Below, one piece after another: positions 58,128 to 64,000 of a stretch of DNA of 64,000 nt. A model generated the notes under the pieces. That model was not told the DNA's origin and did not search any database. It saw nothing but the letters and a program-made list of their open reading frames with translations. The stretch's first letter is position 1; each line of letters begins with the position of its first letter. This DNA is from an uncultured Duncaniella sp. (GTDB taxonomy: Bacteria > Bacteroidota > Bacteroidia > Bacteroidales > Muribaculaceae): the NCBI GenBank assembly GCA_910586665.1, contig CAJUIX010000019.1, forward strand, positions 1 to 64,000, given 5' to 3'. The translations under genes were made by a program, and so were the position numbers.

Positions 58128-58514
58128 TTAACGCTTAGAGAACTGGAAGCGCTTGCGAGCCTTGGGACGACCGGGTTTCTTGCGTTCAACGACGCGCGGG
58201 TCGCGGGTCATGAAGCCTTCGGCGCGGAGTGCGGGCTTGTCCTCGGGATTGATTTTCACGAGGGCGCGTGCGATAGCGAGACGGAGAGCCTCGGCCTGGC
58301 CTTTGTAGCCGCCGCCGTTGAGGTTGACCTTGATGTCATACTTCTCAGTTGCCTCGAGGGTGCTGAGGGGCTGCTTGACGATATACTGAAGGATGGAAGA
58401 GGGGAAGTAAACATCGAGGGGACGCTTGTTTACTGTGATCTGACCGTTTCCTTCTTTAACGATCACGCGAGCTACGGCTGCTTTACGGCGGCCAACTGCA
58501 TTAACTGATTCCAT
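58128..58514 (-). CDS. rpsI: 30S ribosomal protein S9
   Basis: A 128-residue protein with GRRKAAVARV near the N-terminus, NLNGGGYKGQAEALRLAIARAL, and the C-terminal FQFSKR whose Lys-Arg end contacts P-site tRNA. It lies 7 bp after rplM. Confidence 0.97.
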   Translation of the reverse strand: MESVNAVGRRKAAVARVIVKEGNGQITVNKRPLDVYFPSSILQYIVKQPLSTLEATEKYDIKVNLNGGGYKGQAEALRLAIARALVKINPEDKPALRAEGFMTRDPRVVERKKPGRPKARKRFQFSKR

Positions 58515-58521
58515 TCTTCAA

Positions 58522-59001
58522 TTATTTAATTTTGTTGATGTCAATAACTACAGGATTTTGTGCTTCGTGGGGATGGTTGGGGCCATTGTACACATGCATG
58601 TTCTCGATGATTGCACGGCCCAGGCGATTCTTGGGGAGCATGCCTTTGACAACCTTGATGAAGAGGGGGTGGTAGCCGGGCTTGATGTGCTTGTTGAGCG
58701 ACTTCTTCATCATGATTTCGGGAGTGGCGACGCGCTGTCCGCCGGGATAGCCGGTGTACGAGAGGTATTCGCGGTCAGTCCACTTCTTGCCGGTGAGGCG
58801 CACCTTGTCGGCGTTGATGATGATTACGTTGTCGCCGCACTCCATGTTGGGGGAGTAGCTGGGCTTGTTTTTGCCGCGAAGGATAAGTGCGACTTTTGCA
58901 CAAAGGCGACCGAGCACCTGGTCGGTGGCGTCGATGACTACCCAGTTGTGTTCAACGCTCTGCGCGTTGGGGGTAATGGTCTTGTAGCTTAAAGTATCCA
59001 C
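58522..59001 (-). CDS. rplM: 50S ribosomal protein L13
   Basis: A 159-residue protein with WVVIDATDQVLGRL, YSPNMECGDNVIIINADKV and GMLPKNRLGR, the L13 signatures. It is the first gene of the rplM-rpsI-rpsB-tsf operon, preceded by a leader of about 100 nt and a consensus promoter. Confidence 0.97.
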   Translation of the reverse strand: MDTLSYKTITPNAQSVEHNWVVIDATDQVLGRLCAKVALILRGKNKPSYSPNMECGDNVIIINADKVRLTGKKWTDREYLSYTGYPGGQRVATPEIMMKKSLNKHIKPGYHPLFIKVVKGMLPKNRLGRAIIENMHVYNGPNHPHEAQNPVVIDINKIK

Positions 59002-59110
59002 GTTAAATGTTTAATTAATAAAAAGTTACTGTTGACTGCTTCACGGCTTTGCTTGGCCAAAAGCGCGGGCCGATGGCGGTCATGTTCATTAATTGGACAT
59101 AATCGGTTTG

Positions 59111-59140
59111 CAAAGGTAGTGATTTTTTGGAGATTGGCAA
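59111..59140 (-). promoter_or_regulatory. promoter of the ribosomal operon
   Basis: On the minus strand TACCTTTG (59111-59118) lies 19 bp downstream of TTG (59138-59140). The leader of about 100 nt could hold autoregulatory RNA structure, but I see no clear L13-binding motif. Confidence 0.7.
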
Positions 59141-59304
59141 GTGGGTTTTATGAATCTTTAACAATTGGGCCGTTCCGTTTATTTTGCGAATCGTGCGTGG
59201 GATATGGCAAAAGAATCGTCGCGAAACAGACCGCTTTTCTTTCATTTTTATTATCTATGGTTAGATTTGTTGTCCTATTGTAGACACCCGGGATGCCTGT
59301 GATA

Positions 59305-59336
59305 TTTGGCAGTGAAATTTTTAACACTTAAATTTG
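59305..59336 (+). promoter_or_regulatory. promoter of the YitT-family gene
   Basis: TTTG (59305-59308) and TAAATTTG (59329-59336) are 20 bp apart, a full consensus. It supports ATG 59364 as start, because the longer frame begins inside the -7 box. Confidence 0.8.
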
Positions 59337-59363
59337 CGCTGTAATCATTATCTCATTAGGAAT

Positions 59364-60332
59364 ATGACTTTTTCAAGAAAGAGTTTGTGGATGTCGACGA
59401 GGGATTATGTAATGATAGTCCTCGGATGTCTGATCTATGGTTTCGGCTTCTCTGCTTTTATACTCCCGTATAAGGTGGTGATCGGAGGCGTGACCGGTCT
59501 GGGTACAATCGTGTACTTCCTGACCAACAATCCCTATTCGATTGGTATCACCCAGTATGTCATCAACCTTACACTGCTTGCCGTGGCCTGGTTTGCTGTG
59601 GGGCGGCAGTTTGTCTACAAGACTGTGTTCGGGGCGACGGCGGTGTCGCTTGTGGTGACCTTCATGCCGCCGCTGTTCGACGGTCCGCTTGTGCCCAACG
59701 AGCCCTTTATGAGTATATGTATAGGCTCCGTGCTGTCAGGTATAGCGCTCGGAATTGTGTTCACCCACAACGGAAGCACGGGAGGCACTGATATTGTCGC
59801 TGCTATTGTCGCCAAGAAGACCAATGTCACTGTCGGCCGCACGATGCTCTATGTGGATTTTGCAATCATCTCTTCGAGCTACTTGTTCTTCCACGATATA
59901 TCAAGGGTTGTCTATGGTTTCGTGTTCCTCTTTGTGGTTACATATATGGTCGACCTTATAATAAACACTACACGCCAGGCTGTGCAGTTCATCATCATCT
60001 CCAAGCATTGGGAGAAGATAGCTACTGCTGTCAATAAGTACGGTCGCCGAGGTGTCACCGTCATGGACGGCATGGGCTGGTATACGAAGCAGCCTATCAA
60101 GATGCTTCTCGTGGTCTGCCGCAAGATTGAGTCTGTGACCATCTTCCGTATCGTCAAGGATGTCGACCCGCATGCCTTCATAACTCAGGCGAATGTCAAC
60201 GGTGTCTACGGCCAGGGTTTCGATCCTCTGAAGTTTAAGGCTGATGTGGAACTGAGCAAGAAACTTGACGAGGATTCAGAGGTCGCCGGTCATCAAGGGG
60301 AGTCCTCCTCCACGGTTTCTACGGATAGATAG
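59364..60332 (+). CDS. YitT family membrane protein
   Basis: A 322-residue protein with five to six membrane helices in the first 200 residues (YVMIVLGCLIYGFGFSAFIL, YVINLTLLAVAWFAVG, ICIGSVLSGIALGIVF) and the conserved NGSTGGTDIVAAIV. A C-terminal cytoplasmic DUF2179-type domain follows (GVTVMDGMGWYTKQPIKMLLVVCRKIE). The family is widespread and of unknown function, possibly transport. The last residues are a Ser/Thr-rich tail. Confidence 0.88.
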   Translation: MTFSRKSLWMSTRDYVMIVLGCLIYGFGFSAFILPYKVVIGGVTGLGTIVYFLTNNPYSIGITQYVINLTLLAVAWFAVGRQFVYKTVFGATAVSLVVTFMPPLFDGPLVPNEPFMSICIGSVLSGIALGIVFTHNGSTGGTDIVAAIVAKKTNVTVGRTMLYVDFAIISSSYLFFHDISRVVYGFVFLFVVTYMVDLIINTTRQAVQFIIISKHWEKIATAVNKYGRRGVTVMDGMGWYTKQPIKMLLVVCRKIESVTIFRIVKDVDPHAFITQANVNGVYGQGFDPLKFKADVELSKKLDEDSEVAGHQGESSSTVSTDR

Positions 60333-60351
60333 ACAAGCTATTGTTAAATTT

Positions 60352-60382
60352 TTTGTTCGTTTGTGAAAAATTTGTATCTTTG
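60352..60382 (+). promoter_or_regulatory. promoter in the spacer after the YitT gene
   Basis: TTTG (60352-60355) and TATCTTTG (60375-60382) are 19 bp apart, a full consensus, although no gene follows on this strand before the terminator at 60511-60546. Confidence 0.7.
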
Positions 60383-60388
60383 TCGGCG

Positions 60389-60546
60389 AATAGCAATATT
60401 CGCATCCCTATACTCCGGCCTTTACTTGATCTAATTGATTTTTGTTTATGGATATTTGGATTGTCTATGATTCACTTATTTTTTATATTAATTAGGCAAT
60501 CATCAAAATTAAATCCCGCTTCTTTCGAGGCGGGATTTAATTTTTT
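60389..60546 (+). ncRNA. candidate small RNA
   Basis: A transcript of about 158 nt is predicted between the promoter at 60352-60382 and the terminator at 60511-60546. At its start lies a 7-bp hairpin with a GCAA (GNRA) tetraloop, GCGAATA/TATTCGC at 60386-60403. A 15-codon ORF (MDIWIVYDSLIFYIN, 60448-60495) is present but weak. It faces the serine palmitoyltransferase gene tail to tail. No known RNA family is recognised. Confidence 0.45.
60511..60546. terminator. bidirectional terminator
   Basis: AAATCCCGC (60511-60519) pairs with GCGGGATTT (60530-60538), followed by AATTTTTT on the plus strand and TTTAATTTTG on the minus strand. It serves the plus-strand transcripts and, in reverse, the serine palmitoyltransferase gene. 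Confidence 0.85.
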
Positions 60547-60566
60547 ATTGCTTGGGAATGTGATTC

Positions 60567-61754
60567 TTAGTGGATGATGTCGTATTTGCGGAACACTCGG
60601 GCTATCGTTTCAAGCGCACGGTCGACCTGCTCCATCGTGTGGGTGGCCATGAGCGAGAAGCGTATGAGCGTGTCGGTCGGTGCGACGGCGGGGGATACGA
60701 CTGGGTTCACGAAGATGCCCTCTTCGAGTAGGTCGCGTGTGATGGCGAAGGTCTTGAAGTCGTCGCGGATGAAGAGAGGTATAATCGGGGTTGAGGTGTT
60801 GCCGATCTCGAGTCCGAGCGAGCGGAAGCCTTCGAGGGCGTGGTTGGTGAGCTTCCAGAGATTGGCCTGGAGTTCCGGCTCGGTCTGCATGATTTCAAGT
60901 GCCTTGAGCGCTGCTGCCGTCGATGCGGGTGTGATGCTCGCGGTGAAGATGTAGGAGCGGGAATGGTGGCGGAGGAAGTTGGTGATTTCCTTGTTGGTGG
61001 CGATGAAACCTCCGAGCGAGGCGAATGACTTGGAGAATGTGCCCATAATCAGGTCGACGTCGTCGGCCACTCCGTAGTGGTGGCAGACACCTCGGCCGCC
61101 TTCGCCGAAGACGCCGATGCCGTGGGCCTCGTCGATCATGAGGCTTGCGTCGTATTTCTTTGCAAGCGCTACCATTTCCTTGACGTTGGCCACGTCGCCT
61201 TCCATTGAGAAGACGCTGTCGCTGACGATGAGCTTCACCTTGTCGGGTTCGCATTTCTGGAGCTGCTTCTCGAGCGACTCCATGTCGTTGTGCTTGTATT
61301 TGAGCTGCTGGCTGAACGAGAGTCGGCGTCCTTCGATGATTGATGCGTGGTCCTGTTCGTCCCAGAGTATGTAGTCTTCGCGTCCTGTGAGCGAGGAGAC
61401 GACGCCGAGGTTAACGCCGAAGCCGGTAGAGTAGACCATTACGTCCTCCTTGCCCATGTATTCGGCAAGCTTGGCCTCGAGCTGTTTGTGTAGGTCGAGA
61501 GTTCCGTTGAGGAAGGGAGAGCCGGCGCAGCCTGTGCCGTATTTGCGAGTTGCCTCTATGGCTGCTTCTTTGATTCGCGGGTCATTGACAAGGCCCGTAT
61601 AGCAGTTAGAACCAAACATCAGCACCTTTTTGCCGTTGATGATGACTTCGGGATCCTGCTCGCTGGAGATTGCGCGGAAATAGGGGTAAACTCCGGCAGC
61701 TTTGGCTTCCTGTGGTGCGGTGTATCTGGATAACTTCTTTTGTAGTAAATTCAT
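60567..61754 (-). CDS. spt: serine palmitoyltransferase
   Basis: A 395-residue alpha-oxoamine synthase (PLP fold type I) that condenses serine with a fatty acyl-CoA, the first step of sphingolipid synthesis. Key parts are FGSNCYTGL, YGTGCAGSPFLNGT, the cofactor-binding DEAHGIG, and the PLP lysine in MGTFSKSFASLGGF. The sequence closely follows the Bacteroides Spt protein, including SFSQQLKYKHNDM. The related 2-amino-3-ketobutyrate CoA ligase is the main alternative. ATG 61754 is chosen as start. A -7 box TAACTTTG lies at 61806-61813 on the minus strand. Confidence 0.87.
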   Translation of the reverse strand: MNLLQKKLSRYTAPQEAKAAGVYPYFRAISSEQDPEVIINGKKVLMFGSNCYTGLVNDPRIKEAAIEATRKYGTGCAGSPFLNGTLDLHKQLEAKLAEYMGKEDVMVYSTGFGVNLGVVSSLTGREDYILWDEQDHASIIEGRRLSFSQQLKYKHNDMESLEKQLQKCEPDKVKLIVSDSVFSMEGDVANVKEMVALAKKYDASLMIDEAHGIGVFGEGGRGVCHHYGVADDVDLIMGTFSKSFASLGGFIATNKEITNFLRHHSRSYIFTASITPASTAAALKALEIMQTEPELQANLWKLTNHALEGFRSLGLEIGNTSTPIIPLFIRDDFKTFAITRDLLEEGIFVNPVVSPAVAPTDTLIRFSLMATHTMEQVDRALETIARVFRKYDIIH

Positions 61755-61805
61755 ATCGTTTGGTGCTTCCGCGGTTAAACTATATATGCTTATTTTTGCA
61801 GTGTG

Positions 61806-61813
61806 CAAAGTTA
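61806..61813 (-). promoter_or_regulatory. -7 box upstream of spt
   Basis: TAACTTTG on the minus strand, about 50 bp before the start codon; no clear TTTG partner lies upstream. Confidence 0.55.
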
Positions 61814-61950
61814 GGGAATTTTTCACATTTTAACGCTTTTTGTGCCATTTTTAATTGTTAATTTTCCGAAATGAGGCTAAGAAATGTTATTTTATGCTCC
61901 GATTTTTGGCTAATATTCTTCTTTTTGTCATTGATTTCTTACATTTTTCG

Positions 61951-61958
61951 TAAATTTG
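61951..61958 (+). promoter_or_regulatory. -7 box upstream of the acyltransferase gene
   Basis: TAAATTTG, a perfect -7 consensus, with TTG/TTTTTG elements 17-23 bp upstream at slightly off spacing. The leader is about 75 nt. Confidence 0.6.
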
Positions 61959-62038
61959 CATTGGACTGACTGGCTTTTCTGCGGAGCCGGTCCCTTTGTT
62001 TGCTCAGACAGAGCGTTTTAAATAAGAATCATCATTAT

Positions 62039-62890
62039 ATGGATAATACTACTGGAACTCCCGAGGTCAAGCGCACGGTGCTTGACTATGACGATATAGT
62101 CAAGATGGCTCCTTTCTTTAAGGGTAAGCGCCGTTTGGTCGAATGGTTTATGAAGGTTTTGGATATTGACAAGGTCAACTGGATTCATGACCATAATTTT
62201 GACACTCCCGGTCCGCAATTCTGCCGCGGCCTCCTCGAGGACCTGAATATAAAGCTGCGCATCGACAATGAGAAGGTTCTCGATAATCTTCCTGAAGGAG
62301 CCTTCATAACCATAAGCAATCATCCCTTCGGTGCGCTCGACGGCATCACTCTTATCGACATTATCGGCAGCCGGCGTCCTGAGTTCAAGGTCATGGTCAA
62401 CATGATACTGAACTATATCGTGGCCATGCGTCCGAATTTCATCGCTGTCGACCAGACAGCGAGCGACGATCCCGCCAAGAAGGCCGTGTCGATGAAGGGT
62501 ATCAAGGAGGCTATAATGCAGGTGCGTCGTGGCAACCCGATTGGATTCTTCCCAGCCGGCGCCGTCGGCAACTACAACAAGCATCTGAAGTTTGAAGATC
62601 GTGAGTGGCGTGAGTCGATTATCCGCCTGATAGAGCAGCTGAAGGTCCCCGTCATACCTATCTTCTTCCACGGATATAACAGCTGGTGGTTCCGCTTCCT
62701 CGGCATCGTCAGCTGGCAGTTGCGCACACTCCGACTTCCGGCGGAGGTGTTCCGTCGCAAAAACGACACCCTCCACATCTCTATCGGCGACCCGATTTCG
62801 GTCGAGGAAATCAAGGCTCACTCAGGCTCGGTCAAGGAGCTTGGTGACTTTCTGCGTCAGCGCACCTATGCCCTCCAGGCTATAAAATGA
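62039..62890 (+). CDS. PlsC-type lysophospholipid acyltransferase
   Basis: A 284-residue membrane-associated acyltransferase. The catalytic HX4D motif is NHPFGALDG near residue 97, with acyl-acceptor boxes FPAGAVGNYN and VPVIPIFFHGYNS further on. It transfers an acyl chain to a lysolipid. An O-acyltransferase role in glycine-lipid synthesis (GlsA-like) is an alternative I cannot exclude, although no GlsB partner is in view. ATG 62039 (MDNTTGTPE) is chosen. The stop overlaps the following regulator start by 4 bp (ATGA). Confidence 0.82.
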   Translation: MDNTTGTPEVKRTVLDYDDIVKMAPFFKGKRRLVEWFMKVLDIDKVNWIHDHNFDTPGPQFCRGLLEDLNIKLRIDNEKVLDNLPEGAFITISNHPFGALDGITLIDIIGSRRPEFKVMVNMILNYIVAMRPNFIAVDQTASDDPAKKAVSMKGIKEAIMQVRRGNPIGFFPAGAVGNYNKHLKFEDREWRESIIRLIEQLKVPVIPIFFHGYNSWWFRFLGIVSWQLRTLRLPAEVFRRKNDTLHISIGDPISVEEIKAHSGSVKELGDFLRQRTYALQAIK

Positions 62891-64000
62891 CAACATTCCC
62901 TTTTGAGTCTATGCAATTGAATCTTCAAGAAATACCGGCAGAGATTGTCCAGGCGAAGCAGCGTTATGGCATCGTTGGCAATGCGCCCGGCCTGATAGCG
63001 GCCGTGTCGCGTGCCATCCAGGTGGCGCCGATTGATTTGTCGGTGCTTGTGACGGGTGAGAGCGGAACCGGCAAGGAGTTTTTTCCTAAAATAATCCACG
63101 GTTTCTCTCCGCGCAAACATGCGAAGTATATTGCTGTCAACTGTGGTGCAATCCCGGAAGGTACGATTGACTCGGAGCTTTTCGGCCATGAGAAGGGTTC
63201 CTTCACCGGGGCCATCTCCTCTCGTAAGGGCTATTTCGAGGAGGCCGACGGCGGCACTATCTTTCTCGACGAGGTTGCAGAGCTTCCTTTGACGACCCAG
63301 GCACGCCTGCTGCGTGTGCTCGAAAGCGGCGAGTTCATTAAGGTGGGTTCGTCGACAGTCCAGAAGTCTAATGTGAGGATTGTGGCTGCGACAAATGTAG
63401 GTATGGCCAAAGCGGTGGCCGAGGGGCGCTTCCGCGAGGACCTCTACTATCGTCTTTCGACTGTCACAATCAACATTCCGCCACTGCGTGATCGTGGCAA
63501 TGACATCGTACTGCTCTCGCGAAAGTTCGCTTCGGAGTTTTCGGAGCGCTATTCGATGCCGCCGGTGACTTTCGACGACTCCGCGCGGACCCTCATGCTC
63601 CGCTATCGCTGGCCGGGCAACGTGCGCCAGCTCAAAAATGTGGTTGAACAGATAGCCCTCTTTGAGTCGGGGAAGGAAATCGACGCCGAGACTGTCGGTA
63701 GCTTTCTTCCGGCCGGTTCGTTTAACTATGCGCCTGTGGCGGCATCCCACACTGACCGTGCGCATGAATATTCCACCGAGCGCGACGTGCTTTTCGGCAT
63801 GATTCTCCGTTTGCAAAATCAGATTGACTCTATCAGCCGGCGCCTCGACTCGCTTGGCGCTTCCGGCGTGCAGCCGGTGCATGGTGGCGACTTCCAGGTT
63901 GCGGAAGAAGTCCCCGGGGCAGAAAATGTGCCCGTCAGGTCGCTCGTGAAGTTCCAGCCCTTCTCTTCTCCGCTGCCGACGGCTCCGATGGTTGATGTGT
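62887..64000 (+). CDS. sigma-54 interaction AAA+ regulator (partial)
   Basis: The reading frame runs to the window end, so the C-terminus is missing; about 371 codons are visible. There is no N-terminal receiver: after about 35 residues the AAA+ domain begins (QRYGIVGNAPGLIAAV). It has Walker A GESGTGKE, the sigma-54 contact loop GSFTGA (GAFTGA in most homologues), Walker B TIFLDEVAEL, sensor I VAATNV and WPGNVRQLKN. After the AAA+ core the visible sequence is Pro/Val-rich with no helix-turn-helix yet. It activates RpoN promoters from within the acyltransferase operon. Start at 62887 or 62911. Confidence 0.88.
   Translation, partial: MTTFPFESMQLNLQEIPAEIVQAKQRYGIVGNAPGLIAAVSRAIQVAPIDLSVLVTGESGTGKEFFPKIIHGFSPRKHAKYIAVNCGAIPEGTIDSELFGHEKGSFTGAISSRKGYFEEADGGTIFLDEVAELPLTTQARLLRVLESGEFIKVGSSTVQKSNVRIVAATNVGMAKAVAEGRFREDLYYRLSTVTINIPPLRDRGNDIVLLSRKFASEFSERYSMPPVTFDDSARTLMLRYRWPGNVRQLKNVVEQIALFESGKEIDAETVGSFLPAGSFNYAPVAASHTDRAHEYSTERDVLFGMILRLQNQIDSISRRLDSLGASGVQPVHGGDFQVAEEVPGAENVPVRSLVKFQPFSSPLPTAPMVDV

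Noticed and set aside
60341..60577. 78-residue hydrophobic frame in the spacer before spt
   Set aside because: It starts upstream of the promoter at 60352-60382 and runs through the terminator hairpin, so it is unlikely to be a gene.
1..64000. CRISPR array
   Set aside because: No series of regularly spaced repeats was seen; the only short repeats are the leader, palindrome and attachment motifs listed.

Overview
The window is chromosomal DNA of a gut-type Bacteroidales bacterium, most like the Muribaculaceae. Evidence: many genes are preceded by the Bacteroidetes -7 box TAnnTTTG with a TTTG element about 20 bp upstream; the two-component pair is RprX/RprY; the tmRNA tag ends GENNYALAA; and the window carries a Bacteroides-type serine palmitoyltransferase, methylmalonyl-CoA mutase, and secreted proteins with the YNLxGxxV C-terminal signature. 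Core genes are GC-rich. The integrase, the two HEPN/MNT modules and several spacers are visibly AT-rich.

Layout. 0-2 kb: a tyrosine recombinase ends a mobile element that abuts the 3' end of ssrA (tmRNA). 2-11.4 kb: lipase-like hydrolase, rprX/rprY, ahpC, an inositol-monophosphatase-family enzyme, YgiQ radical SAM protein, uvrB. 11.4-15.2 kb: the potassium transporter kup, with a long leader, sits between two unrelated HEPN/MNT toxin-antitoxin modules. 15.2-26 kb: alcohol dehydrogenase, mutB-mutA and the threonine operon thrA - PGM-like enzyme - thrC. 26-29.7 kb: prfA, a small secreted protein, pyrF and a GNAT-fold acyltransferase. 29.7-34.6 kb: two tandem PL1-like pectate lyases, the second fused to a peptidase M64 (IgA-protease-type) domain. 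34.7-37.7 kb: rpmE2, a triple-LysM/periplasmic-binding-fold protein and an outer-membrane barrel. 37.6-51.7 kb: a reverse-strand block encoding TolC, HlyD-like adaptor, zinc-ribbon (TackOD1-like) protein, processive family 2 glycosyltransferase, nucleotide-sugar dehydrogenase and two hybrid histidine kinases, followed by a third kinase with its own promoter. 51.8-56 kb: SDR, a small secreted protein, LytTR/LytS pair. 56-59 kb: rplM-rpsI-rpsB-tsf. 59.3-64 kb: YitT-family protein, a candidate small RNA, serine palmitoyltransferase, a PlsC-type acyltransferase and a sigma-54 activator cut by the window end.

The most interesting parts are (1) the 51.7-39.9 kb block, which reads as a synthase-dependent exopolysaccharide polymerisation and export system with its own sensor kinases; (2) the lyase-peptidase fusion, which puts glycan cleavage and proteolysis in one secreted polypeptide; (3) kup flanked by two HEPN/MNT modules and preceded by a leader containing a near-perfect 16-bp direct repeat and an overlapping upstream ORF; and (4) a candidate small RNA at 60.39-60.55 kb with a clean promoter and terminator. 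All functional statements rest on reading motifs and gene order. No database search was run.
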